From positions 2,340,467-2,404,466 of the forward strand of contig CM035305.1 in NCBI GenBank assembly GCA_002900995.3: a DNA stretch of 64,000 nucleotides, read 5' to 3'. This DNA is from Ganoderma boninense. Taxonomy: Eukaryota; Basidiomycota; Agaricomycetes; Polyporales; Polyporaceae. Numbering within the stretch: position 1 is the stretch's first letter; every line of letters begins with the position of its first letter. The position numbers and the translations under genes are program-made. Shown piece after piece: positions 42,598 to 53,463 of this stretch. The notes under the pieces are model-generated. The model had not been told where the DNA came from and did no database searches. It saw nothing but the letters and a program-made list of their open reading frames with translations.

Positions 42598-45062
42598 TCA
42601 TAAATCCTCCATCTCCGTGTCTTCGTCGGAAGCTTCGGCCAAGAAGGTTCCGGGCATGGCGTCACGACGTGTCGCACGTCGCTGCGCTCGCTCAGCACGC
42701 TCAAGCCTCTGCTTCTCAACGTGGTCTTCAAGACTATTTCTCAACTTGGAGAGCCCCTTCCACTGCAAGACGCCGTCATATCAAATGTGAGCCAACTAAA
42801 AGGGAGCTTTTCTTACCTCATGTCGTGCAACGACGCTGCCTTCTGACATGCCCCAATGGCGACCGAGCCACCCGGTGCTCATCAGAATAGGTTGCTAAAA
42901 TGGGGCAACGAAAGGTTAGATACAACAAGCGGCGAAGCAACCAGCAAGACCCTACCTGAGAGTGCCAGCTGACATCTCTGACGCATGGCCGCACCCGTGC
43001 AGGCGTGATATCTTGAGGATCAGGGGCCGAGGGATCAAGAGCCATGGGCAATGTATGTGACCGATCGAGGACTTGAACCACCCGTCCGTCCAATGACCAG
43101 ATCTTTGACAGGGGAATTAATTGAAATCCCGAAGCCCAATAAGATTCCACAACGTACATGTATTTTGCCATCAGACGAACCAGAATAGATGTACTGCTGA
43201 CCCGTGGTCTCGGCCGGACTGAAATGACAGCGAATGAGAGTTCGCAGCACCTCGTGTCCTGTGTACTTCATCACACTACAGTCCAATGGATGCTGCTTAA
43301 CTTTTGGGCGGGGGTAACTTTCTCCTCTGCTGCGATTCTAAGTGTGCGAAAACCAATTAAAAACAGGAACACGCACCGGTAGTCGAACCGTGGAATACCG
43401 TAGGGCTGATGCGCCACGCTCTCAAATTCAGTGTTGCTCCGCATCATACGCAAGTCCCACAGCCGCAAAATCTGGTCTTTGCCATTCGAGATGACATATC
43501 GGCCATCCCCTTTTGCTGAGACGTATGTGATTCCCTCTGTGTGTCCGATGAGGACACCGGAAGGCTTCCTCGTTTCGGCCAAGGATCGACGATCCCTGTC
43601 TCCCAATGAGCACGAATAGTGATACAAGTAGCAAGCCGACCTACCAAACTTTGACAAATGTGTCGTCGGACGCACTGATGAGAACGTTTCCGGACGCGGT
43701 GTCCGCCCAACAACAGCTATTCACGTCGTTCGTATGCCCAGATATTTTGACCGTTCTTCGATCGGCAATGAGGTCATATACTTAAAATGTGGTCAGTGAG
43801 CGGCCTGGGACACACAAGGGAAACGCACCAAAAATCATGCGGCAACCTCCAGCAATGACCTCGTTACCGTCCGCGGAGAACTTGCAGCTCCAAATGTCAT
43901 ACTCATTATCGTCGTCCCAACCCCATGCTCGGCGCCCGCCAGCTGGAGGAGGGTCATTAAACGATATTGGCACCTGTTCTGTCGAAGCATCCAATGTTGA
44001 CGTCATGTGCACGGTACTCGACTATATAGACCCGTGAATAGGCAATCCTTGTGAATGAGTTTAATATTGCTTACAACCGACGCATATATCATCCTCTGGT
44101 TATCCGGACTCAAATGAGAGTCTGTAATAGTCCATCGACCGGGTGCTGCCTGGATTGTCTTAATGACCTCCATGGTCGTTGCGTGCCCGTCCCCTGATCG
44201 TCGAGCAACTGCTTTGAGGGGGGCAGCTGTGTCGTAGACGTGGAGGCGGAAGTCTATGGAGACCTGTTAGTACACTATTAGCCACAAATAGAAGTATACA
44301 CCACCCACTTCGCACACAAGTGTAGTAAAATGCAGAGTCTAGGGCACATGTCAGACTAAAGCGAAGGCAGTCAGTATATAGACGCACCAGAAGAGAACTG
44401 TCCAACGTAAGCGTTCGCGGGATAGGAAGCAACAGCAGTTCCACTGGAGTTTGGGAGGACGTCCTGCCGGACAATGAGACAAGGAAGCATTTCTGTGAGG
44501 GAAGAACACGCACGCTTGTAATGTCCTCCTTAGGGGTCGGTCGCGAGCTTATACCTCTGTTGAGGAGGTTGCGAGCAACGTTATTCTGGCTCTTACGAGA
44601 CTGGATTTGATGAAGTGCGCGACCAAACTCGCCGCTGTACAGCAGATCCAAGCCCTCCTCTTGGGGTTCAGTGATCTTGGGCCACCACCCCCGAGAGCGG
44701 TCCCACGAACGAGCATGCGTGGCTGATCCCCAACTGTATGGGTATCCAGTGTCCTCGTCGTCCTCGTCGAGATACTCATCGTCATCGTCTGCATCTTCCG
44801 CAAGGGACTGCTCTGTGGCTCCATGGCCGGGTATTTGGCGTGAGGAGAAGATGGTGAGTATGCGCTGCAAGTCGCCGATAGATAGTGACTCCGTGGCACT
44901 ACCGCCATTGGAACTCGTGGTGCCCAGGAGTGCTAAGACGAATGTCAGAAACGCAAGAGTAAGAGAAGGTTGAAGCCCACCATCCAGGATACCTTGCAAC
45001 CTCTCTCGACTTTCGTCTCCGTCACCGAGAAGATCGTGAGCGGAGTCGGGATTGTGAGACAT
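42598..45062 (-). CDS. WD40 protein, DCAF11/LEC14B-like (CUL4-DDB1 substrate receptor type)
   Basis: Likely substrate receptor for a CUL4-DDB1 ubiquitin ligase, by family. The start is MSHNPDSAHDLLGDGDESRE. An acidic stretch (DADDDDEYLDEDDED) and the conserved pre-propeller exon (LDLLYSGEFGRALHQIQ) precede the WD repeats, which are split over many exons: AYVGQFSSDSAFYYTC, SHLSPDNQRMIYAS, DIWSCKFSADGNEVIAGG, GHTNDVNSCCW, GHTEGITYVSAKGDGRYVIS with LRLWDLR, GHEVLRTLIRCHFSP with IYSGSSDGKIHIW, and VRDVSWHSQQPILMSTGW. The Lys/Arg-rich C terminus ends DEDTEMEDL. DWD-box residues are suggested by ILRLWDLR. At least eleven short introns. The WD40 and DCAF11 calls are good; ligase partnership is inferred. 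Confidence 0.85.
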
Positions 45063-45374
45063 GGCAGGGATTGTGTGAGCAGAGGACTGCGAGGGGAGAG
45101 TCCTTGAGATGTGGACTGTGACTGGCTGGGAGGGCGAGGACCAAGTCCGGCCGGAGAAGCAGGATGCATCTGCTGAGAAAGCATCAGGCCATGCCGACCC
45201 GCGCTCCCCTTGACATTATGACATCGTTGACCGCTTTATCTTATCTTATCTTAACACAGGCGCCGGATCGCAGATTACAAGCTCCGCTTGAATGTGAGCG
45301 GCTCAAGCCCCAGCGTTGTTGCACTGACCGTTTACCACACCTTTGCTCCCTCCCCATTCCCACTCTATGCAGCC
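45063..45374. other. Bidirectional promoter of two WD40 genes
   Basis: About 310 bp separating the head-to-head DCAF11-like and TBL1-like genes. It contains a tandem TTATC run (45236-45253), described separately, and a CT-rich leader before 45375. Confidence 0.55.
45236..45253. repeat. TTATC tandem repeat (clustered GATA motifs)
   Basis: Three complete TTATC units plus TTA in direct succession, giving three GATAA sites on the minus strand, in the shared promoter of the two WD40 genes. GATA-factor binding is a reasonable inference; a chance microsatellite is the alternative. Confidence 0.55.
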
Positions 45375-47658
45375 ATGGCCGACCCTTTCCATATCACTGC
45401 GGATGAGATAAACTGCCTTATACACGCGTACTTCAAAGACTCAGGTTCGTACATTTGGCACTCGCCAACAGTCCTCACAACTCACCTCCAAGGCTTAGGT
45501 TTCCAGCACAGCGCCTTCGTTCTGCGTGCTGAAGGACGGCTCGAACACTCCCCTCACTACCGAAAACATGTTCCCAGAGGCGAACTTGTCGAGCTTCTCA
45601 GCAAGGCACTTCTATTCAGTGAAGTTGAGTCTCATTGGAAAGGCGACACGATGACCATGGCTTGCACGAACCAATTCAAGCTCCTCGAACATCACACCTG
45701 CTCCTTCGATCCTAAATTTCCTCCTCCACCTCCCCCTGAGATCCACCGGCCCCATCCACAGCCAGAACGTCCTCCAACGGCTCAGGTCGGCTCTGAAAGC
45801 GTCTCTGTACAACTTAATGGCCCAACAACCGAAAGCTCATTGAAGCGCAAAGCCAGCGGTCCCGCCCCAATGGATGAACCTCCGATGGAGAAGCGGGCAA
45901 AGACGAACGGACTGCTTGAGGCTGAGGTAGATAAGAGATCCCCTTCCGTCGTAGCAAGTAGGTTGCACTGTTCTGGTATCCCCCTTGAATCCTATCCAAT
46001 ATGCACTTTCCTCAAGCTAGACTTCCTGCCTCGAGGACCGCCCCCGCTCCTCGTACCCCTGTGACAACAGTCGCCCCAACTGAGTCAACATCGATTGCTA
46101 TGACTGCGTCCACAAGTGCGATCGCACCCTCCGATTCTGGCGAACAACACGATGATGCTGTTCGGTTACTCAAAGCGCACAAGGCGGCAGTCAGTCTCGT
46201 CGTTAACCCTGCCGTTTTCCACTAGTCGCTCACTCTCATCGCTCAGGTTTTCGTTTGTGGGTGGAACCCCGTTCATCATACAGTTTTGGCTTCTGGGTAC
46301 GTTTCATAGATGTACTGCGCATCACTGAGGGCATTCATCGTTCCTTCCAGCTCGAAAGATAGCATCGTGCATATATGGGACGTCCCCGGACCTGACAAGG
46401 ATGGTGTCTCAACCACGCGCATCGATCCTCCCCTCGTTTGCGCATATGCTGCCAAAGGCAGCGACAGCGACCTCACATCCCTCACTTGGTCTCACGATGG
46501 CTCCTTGGTGGCTGTTGGTTGCTACGACTCAGTTCTACGGATATGTGACTCAAAGGGCAAGGCGTACTTCACTCATACTCAGCACGATGTAAGCCGCTTC
46601 TACGGGTCATGTGTTGTCCCATTACTGACTACTGGTTGAGAAGGGTCCAATATTCGCTGTTCGGTTCTCCCCATCAGGGAGATGGTTCTTGTCTGCCAGT
46701 CTTGACGGATCGGCGTGCATATGGGACGTCAGGGAAAAGAAGCTTCATAAGCAGTTCCACCTTCATAAACGTGAGTAAGACAAGCGAGCGTCGAAGACTG
46801 AGGTTTATATTTTTTTTCACAGAATGCTGTTTGGATGCCGACTGGCTGTCAGACCTACAATTCGTGACTAGCGGATCAGATGCCCGCATCTACATCATGG
46901 ACCTTGACTCTCCAAAACCATTGAGGACGCTACTGTGAGCGATGGAGTCCCATTGATAGTGCCCTTGACTGGCCATTGACAAGCATTCTAGTGGCCATCA
47001 AAACGAGATCAACCAAGTGAAGTGCAATCCTACAAAAACTCGCCTGGCATCATGTTCCGACGACATGACCGGTCGTATATGGAACATCGAGAACATCGAT
47101 CCTCTGCGTTACATGCAAGACAGTCATTCTGTCGTCCTTAGAGGGCATACCGGACCAGTCAGCCACATAGTATGGTGTCCTCTGACAGGGAACGGAGAAC
47201 ATGAACTTGTGGCAACGTGAGTGTATTGTCCGTCACGAAGACAGCTCCTCTGAAAATGCGTCTTCGATTGCCATGTAGGTCCTCGTTCGACGGTACATCA
47301 CGGATATGGGACAGCGTCACTGGCGAGTGTCTATGTTCGTTTGACGATCACAAGAAGAACGTCTACGCACTAGCGTTCAGCCCCGATGGGCGGCATATCG
47401 CAACAGCTGGCGGGGATGGCTGCTTGCATATATACGACATTCGAGTCAGTACAAGCTCTCTGCTTCATGTCGTTATTCGAAACTAATGAATCTGGTTAGG
47501 CAAAACAGAAGCGATGGTCATGGAGTGCAGGTTCAACCAACCCGAGCATCTTCGAGATTGAGTGGCAGCAGTCCGATAATTTGAACCGGATAGCCATGGC
47601 CATGGAGAAGGCGACAGTTGGGGTAGTCGACTTGACGAAGGTGCCCGAGCTGCAGTAA
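45375..47658 (+). CDS. LisH-WD40 corepressor subunit, TBL1/Sif2-like
   Basis: Likely subunit of a Set3/HDAC or NCoR-like corepressor complex in the nucleus. The start MADPFHITADEINCLIHAYF is a LisH dimerisation motif interrupted by an intron (about 45446-45499). It is followed by FQHSAFVLRAEGRLEHS and a TBL1-type N-terminal domain (VPRGELVELLSKALLFSEVE). A Pro-rich linker contains a possible nuclear signal (EKRAKT). WD repeats follow: LLKAHKAA with VFVCGWNP, DSIVHIWDVPGPD, LTSLTWSHDGSLVAVGCYD, GPIFAVRFSPSGRWFLSASL, SDARIYIMDL, GHQNEINQVKCNP, GHTGPVSHIVWCP, FDGTSRIWDSVTGECL and VYALAFSPDGRHIATAG. The end is VGVVDLTKVPELQ. About nine introns. The architecture matches TBL1XR1/Sif2; the partner complex is inferred. 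Confidence 0.87.
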
Positions 47659-47985
47659 TGCGATGGTGGGCGGTCAGCAGGAGGATTCCATCATGCCATA
47701 TGGTACCAGGTCCGGGTCCTATGCTTTTCTGTGAGGGCTATGCGCATGTGCGGACACGTCAGTTATTGCTCAGCTATGTGTTTTGTGTAGTAATCGTATG
47801 GGTACATGTTCGGTTCTGTAATTCCTGCTCCTGCGTTCCGACCGCCCGGGGATGGAGTGACGTAATCACTGCCGGGTGGCCGCGCGCGACTCGGAACGCG
47901 TTGTGCAATGTGCATGGCGCCGGTGTCGGTCCTCGCTCTCATCCCAGTCTCATCCTGCTCTCTGTTCTACCCTCCACTGCTCCCA
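47659..47985. other. Spacer between TBL1-like and GHITM-like genes
   Basis: About 330 bp between two plus-strand genes, with 3' UTR and promoter. A pyrimidine-rich run before 47986 resembles other leaders here. Nothing else was seen. Confidence 0.45.
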
Positions 47986-49264
47986 ATGCTCCGTGTCGCT
48001 CTCAGCTCCCCAATGCGCTCCCTTGGCCACTGCGCCTTCCCACAAGCAGCCCGGCAGCCTTCCCTCCAGACCTTGCGGTTTCACAGCATCCTCCGGACAA
48101 ACGTTCTTTCCTCTTCAAAGCGAACTTCTCATACCACTTTCACGTTCTCAAAGCTGTCTCGTACCTTTCTGACGGATGCAAAACCCGTTGTGTATCGCCC
48201 AGCTAGGTCGGACGCTTGGAAGAAATACGCGATCACGGCGGTGAGTGCAATTCACCTTCCTCAACACCAACGAACGGTTCTTGCTCAAGCGGCATGTAGG
48301 CCACGGTTGCAGGCACCATTGTCGCGACTAACGCGTTTCTGAACCGCGAGACTCGCGATGCGCTTTCCCAAGCAGAACGGTCCTATCTGCACGAAAGCTT
48401 TCAATACACGGGCGGAGGCCTCGCAATCACTGCCCTCGTCGCCCGAGCCATGTTCAAGAACGGCTTCGCGTTCCGCGTCATGTCCGCCAATCCATGGATA
48501 GTTCTGGGGGTCAGCCTTGTCGGGTCCATCGGCACCATGATGGGTGCCATGTACACCCCTCCTGAGAACACTGTTCTGAAGCACGCGTTCTGGCTGGTGA
48601 GTAGACGGCTGCTCTATGCCGAATGACCCTTGTTGACTGTGGGGCAGGGTTTCAACGCATGCCAAGCAGCGACACTTAGCCCTCTATTCTTCATGAGCCC
48701 AGCCATCCTCTCTCGCGCCGCACTCTACACTTGCGGTGTTGTCGGTTCATTGTCTTACGTTGGTGCTACCGCAAAGTGAGCTGCACATCCGCACTATTCG
48801 GTGATGTTGATCCTGACTGTCCTGTTCAGGAACGACAAGTATCTGTACATGGGTGGCCCCCTACTCGCCGGTGTCACTGTTGTTGCGCTCAGTTCCCTGG
48901 CTCCTATGGCTCTTCCCCTCGGCATGCGTGGCCTAGCTATCTCTGAGGCGATCTCGCTCTATGGCGGCCTCGCAGTCTTCAGCGGATTTGTTCTCTTTGA
49001 GTACGTTGTCCACTTCTATTGTTCCGTTAGTCTGCATCATCTCACCAGTTTCCAGCACTCAGAAGATCCTCCAGCATGCGCGGTTGGCTGAACAAGGCAG
49101 GATGCCTCGTGACCCCTTGAAGGAGTCGATTGGTCTCGAGCTCGATATGATCAACATTTTGTGAGTCCCAACGCTACATACAAGAGAAGGGCATCATTGA
49201 CTCTGAGATTCACAGCGTTCGACTGGTGCAAATACTTGGATCTCGTCAGAACAACAGGAAGTAA
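47986..49264 (+). CDS. Mitochondrial Bax-inhibitor-1 family protein (GHITM/MICS1-like)
   Basis: Inner-membrane protein of the TMBIM5/GHITM branch, linked in animals to cristae structure and ion exchange. The N terminus MLRVALSSPMRSLGHCAF...LRFHSILRT is Arg/Ser-rich without acid residues, a good mitochondrial presequence. ALSQAERSYLHESFQYTGGG opens the Bax1-I domain. It has seven hydrophobic segments, including PWIVLGVSLVGSIGTMMGAM, ACQAATLSPLFFMSP, YMGGPLLAGVTVVALSSL and LYGGLAVFSGFVLFDTQKI. The C terminus LELDMINIFVRLVQILGSRQ is the family signature. Six or so introns, one splitting INI/FVRL near 49160-49215. The membrane topology and family are clear; the role in fungi is inferred. Confidence 0.88.
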
Positions 49265-49455
49265 GAGAGTTGACTGTCAAAGTGTATCAGTGTTCATTGT
49301 CGTGCTTGCGTTCTGCTGGTGATATCGTAGTCGACTTGCTATCGTAATGTAATCCAGCTCAATTTTTCTTGCATCTTGGTTTTCCAAAAGTCCACGTGAG
49401 CATGCATTATGGTGTGTCGCGAGTAGGTGACGAAGGTGCATCGCATCAGCAACGG

Positions 49456-52065
49456 CTAGGACGAAGCCTTCCCAAGAGCCTCTAGTACTTGCACAAATCC
49501 TCCAGGGTCCACAATCTCCGTGCCGCCGTAGGTCACATGTTTACCCGTCTTCTTAGCCCATTCCTCCAAGTTGCCGTACTCGACATATCCTGCTCCACCG
49601 ACAACGAAGACGATGCCCTCGGAGAAGGCCATCCGGCGTGCGCGACCGCTGCCAGGCCCACCAGTGCCGGGAGCACCGACACCGGAAATGCCCAGCCCTG
49701 CATTGGGGTTTCGCGGGGCTCGTGGATCGAGGAAGATGTAGTCGTCTGTTTCCTGGAGAGACTGGTTAGACGCCGCCGACGGGTCCATCAGCGCCTCGGT
49801 CAGGCGAGTAACAGCGAGAAGCTTGTTCGCGGGGAGGAAATTCTTCACCCCCGAGATGAGGTTCTCCAACCCTCCGTCCTTGAGTCGGTCTGTGATCTGC
49901 ATACAGTACATTCCACGCCGTTCGATCAGCTGGTGCTCGTAACACGTACAACATGCGAGATATGCGCACCCGGTTGCCAAGAGCGCTGAAGCCCTTGAAG
50001 AGCTCGCCACCCGGAGTGCTATTCACGGGAACGGGCGTGGTTGCGCCACCCATCGCGCTGGGCGCCATCATCCTGGAGATCTCGCGCGTGCGGCGGACGT
50101 AATCGAACGCGGCGATGTCCGCGCCCGCAGCTTTGAGCTCCTTCTCGAGTTCAGCAATGTCGTCGCGCGAGATCGCGCTGTCCGGCGCCGACAAGTACCA
50201 GACGAGGATGAACCGGAGCTTGTCAGTCGGCGTGGGGGTAGCGTCGCCCTTGGGGTGGCGGAGGAACTCGAGGAGTGCTTGGCAGGTCTGCTTGGAGATT
50301 GCCTCCTCGGTCGAGAAGAGTTCGTCGAGGCCGCGCTTCTTGATCTCATCGAGGAGCGCGGTCGCGATGTTCATATGCGTATCGAGCACGGCTTTGCGCG
50401 CAGTGAGCTCGGGCAGAGCGGTGATGGCCGTCTTGAGATGCGCTGCGTTCGCGGAGAGATCCCTGGAATGCACAACAGAAGCATGAGCATGAGCGTGAGA
50501 GGTTGCGAAGCAAAACTAGGCTATTTGTTGTCGCTCCAACGGTTCATGATGAACCAGAGGGAGGTGGGTGCAATAGGCATGGGGTGGTTTGACCCCAGAG
50601 AGTGGGACACAAACATTTGAGCTATGTCGTTGACGTCGCTTACACCCGTAGAGCGCGTAATCTCTGCAGCATCCAGCTTGTACTTGTTCAACTCTGTGCC
50701 AATATCCTCCGCGACCTGGGGAAATGGATTTGCAGCGTTCTTGGCCCAAAAGAAATCCTTTGAGTCGAGATCGTATGAACGCTTCTGAGGTTGTGAAATA
50801 ACAACACGGTTCAGCTTCATCTCGAGACAATCGGATGCGAGTGCTTGATATGTCCATCCGTGCGAAAACATGGGGACAAGGTCGACATTACGGTCAAGGA
50901 TGAGGAGAACTGTTGGCAGCAGGCGTTAGTGACCCCAAAGCGAAGGATAGAGTAAGTAGTTGTTACGCGGTCGTTGAAGATTGGAGAGCCCTGAAGCGTC
51001 TGGTGCGAACAATGAGGGCGAATGAGAGCGCGCCGAGGACAGGACGGCATCGCGAATCTTTTGTTCAAGCTTCTTGGCAATCATCTCGCCTGCATTCCCT
51101 CTCGGTGCACGTATGATTGGAACATGGCCTGCCCGGAGCACTCAGCCAACTGGATAGACTGATGTAGCAGATGGTCCCTCACCCATGGTAGCCACCACAC
51201 TGAACAGCCCAGATGCTACACGCTCAATCTCTTCTTCTATTTGCTGCTCAGTCGACGACGGCGAATTGAAGAGTGTATAGGCATAGTGTGGCTGGAGCGC
51301 TGGGGAGGGGCCCGCAGCATTGGGTTGTGAGGAGGATGCAGCATTTCGGTGGCGGGAGGAGGGAGAACAAGGATGGTGAAGGAGCAATGAATGATAGATA
51401 TTGGTCCAAGACCTGAGAAGAGCGCGCTTTTCGATATGTGGATGGCATCGAGCACAAGAATTCTGACGCACCTGCTCAACGAGCTCGCCAGTACCGTCTC
51501 GCGCGACTACAGCAGCAAGTTCCTCGAGTAGAGCTCTTGGTAGCGGTTCTACGAAGTTGAGGTGGTAGGATTCGTAGAGACCTTTCTCTAAGTCTTGCGC
51601 TATTCGGCGGACATTGAGGAGATTGGGCGAAACAAAGTAGACTGCAGGCACATCGGGCAGTGGGGGTCGATTGGAGTGCAATTGGCTGAATTTGACGGTG
51701 AGAACAGCACCCCAGTGGGGATGGAAGGCAGGCTTACACGTGAAGGGTAACGCCGACATCCCGGAGGTCTTGTACTCGGAGGACGGTGGCGAGAACATCC
51801 TTGGTGTATTGGTCCAAGACCAAGACTTTCCAAACGGGAGGACCGCTAGACGAAGCGACCTTGAGAGAAGCGGCGCCCTTCCCAGAGGTTTGTGAGGCAC
51901 TAGTAGAGGGCTCGTGGGGATTGTTGAGATTGAGCAAAGTCAAGAGGGCATTTGTCTGGGCATCCTGGAGAGTAGACGATACTGCACTCGCCTATGAGCA
52001 CGTTCAGCAATGAAGTTACTTCCGTTCTGGGACGTGCATACCTGCTTGAGTGCGCTGGTCGCCAT
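49456..52065 (-). CDS. SLY1: Sec1/Munc18-family protein SLY1 (ER-Golgi SNARE regulator)
   Basis: Cytosolic SM protein that binds the syntaxin Sed5 and promotes SNARE assembly at ER and Golgi membranes. The start MATSALKQ joins to an exon with [16 protein letters not shown], then [20 protein letters not shown], the Sec1 domain 1 opening. [20 protein letters not shown] and [20 protein letters not shown] follow. Domain 3 shows [20 protein letters not shown] and [20 protein letters not shown], near-diagnostic of Sly1. The helical arch has [19 protein letters not shown] and [19 protein letters not shown]. The C terminus includes [20 protein letters not shown] and [20 protein letters not shown], ending LEALGKASS. 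About ten introns. The length, over 600 residues, is normal. Confidence 0.92.
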
Positions 52066-52728
52066 CAGGAGTGGTTAACAGGCAAAGAAAAAGGCTGCAG
52101 CACTGAGGTTGGCTGACGGGATGACAAACAGGAACGAACGAACGACAAGGAGTATACGTCCGAGTGGACGGAGCGGACGGTACAGTCGAGTTATCCGGTG
52201 GCAGGGATTCGCAGTGACGATACATGCACATAGGCGCCCATGGATGCGACGCGAGCCACGTGTCAGACAGCGATCAAACACGCTCGAGCGCCCCACTCAG
52301 CAGAACAATCTTGAGCACGACGGCGTCGACGGCGAACCGACTCTGGATTTCCGACGGTGGAGGTTCCTGCGGGAAACGCAACGAATGCAATGGGCAGTCT
52401 TGATTGGTCTCGTAGCCGTCAACCAATGGCGGTCTCCCCGCCTCTAGCAACCGCCCACGCTCCCCGCGCCTCTCGCTCCCTCGTCGCACCAGGGCACTGT
52501 TCGATATGTGTCTGCATCATTGTTACTAGTGCTACATACGTAGCAAGTCTAGATCGCAGATCGTACTGCCCTCGCAACGAATCAAGTCTCCTTCAATATC
52601 CCTGCCTTCGTGAGCAACTGATAGTTCATCCCCCCTCCTTCACTTTGTGCTCCCTGTACTTAGTCGTCTGCGGTATGCCTCTGGTCTTCCTCGTCCCTGC
52701 CGTGTTCATTAATCGCCTATGCTGTCAG
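52066..52728. other. Divergent region between SLY1 and the small lipidated protein gene
   Basis: About 660 bp. Near its right end a C/T-rich leader (about 52629-52660) is followed by gtatgc (52673) and ctgtcag (52728), which would make a 56-bp 5' UTR intron ending exactly at the next ATG. No other element was recognised. Confidence 0.45.
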
Positions 52729-52950
52729 ATGGGCTGCATCCCTAGCAAGAGCAAGTTCCTCGATGCCGACTCACCAGCACCCACCGCCGTCAAGCCCAGG
52801 TTTCAGAAAGAGAAGAAGCACAAGCGTGGCCTCGAATCACCAATCATAGCAGACGATGCCGCACCTTGGGTCAAAGGATCAGGTCGAACGCTGTCGGAGA
52901 AGGACGGGATGATCATCATCACCGACCAGCACTCTCCTTCAGAGTCCTAG
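52729..52950 (+). CDS. Small protein with MGC N-myristoylation/palmitoylation signal
   Basis: A 73-residue ORF starting MGCIPSKSKFLDAD. Gly2 with Ser6 fits the N-myristoyltransferase consensus (MGxxxS), Cys3 is a classic palmitoylation site, and a Lys/Arg-rich patch (FQKEKKHKRG) would add electrostatic membrane binding. The protein would therefore sit on the cytoplasmic face of the plasma membrane or endomembranes. The remainder (PIIADDAAPWVKGSGRTLSE, IIITDQHSPSES) has no known domain but contains possible phosphorylation sites. The start is chosen because the lipidation motif directly follows a likely intron acceptor (cag/ATG), with a pyrimidine-rich leader upstream. Function unknown. Confidence 0.6.
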   Translation: MGCIPSKSKFLDADSPAPTAVKPRFQKEKKHKRGLESPIIADDAAPWVKGSGRTLSEKDGMIIITDQHSPSES

Positions 52951-53463
52951 CATCCCAGTTGGCAGACACGGTGAGAGGCGAGGGATGTCGTCACTTTTAC
53001 TCTCCACCCATCGGAGGTGAGTGTGACGTCTCCCACCACCATTCCTGATTCCTGAAAGATCGCATAACCTGTGGTTGTGCAGCTCGTTCTTTGTGTAGTC
53101 TTACTCTCGTGGACATACCTCGGACATATCGAGCCGCACGCGTTGCTTCCCAGTCGAACATTAATGCTACTTCTGTATATGACCTCATATTTTGACTTTG
53201 CCGCTCTTCCTCCGGATAGTTCTGGCCTTCTTTGCGTGCTTGTGCGGAATGCGCCACAACGTGCGCCTGCCGAGTGGACGAAGAGTGGGTGGCGTAGCAT
53301 AGCTAGCTGTAGTCGACGACGACGCTGGTGAGATAGCCGAGGGCGCGCGATGCAAGCTGCCTTTAATGGAAGGAGGTTGAGTTGTGGGCACAAGACGGGC
53401 GAGTGGCCCTCGTCTCGCTCCTAGACACGCTTGTAATCTTGTATACCAGCCCTCGCGGCGCCC
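52951..53463. other. Intergenic, possible small basic ORF
   Basis: About 510 bp. A minus-strand frame (53185-53391) ends in a very basic peptide (LWRIPHKHAKKARTIRRKSG), and an overlapping one (52947-53393) starts near an ATG with a presequence-like MLRHPLFVHSAGARCGAFRT. Neither can be assigned, and the first lacks an ATG. I do not call a gene. Confidence 0.35.
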
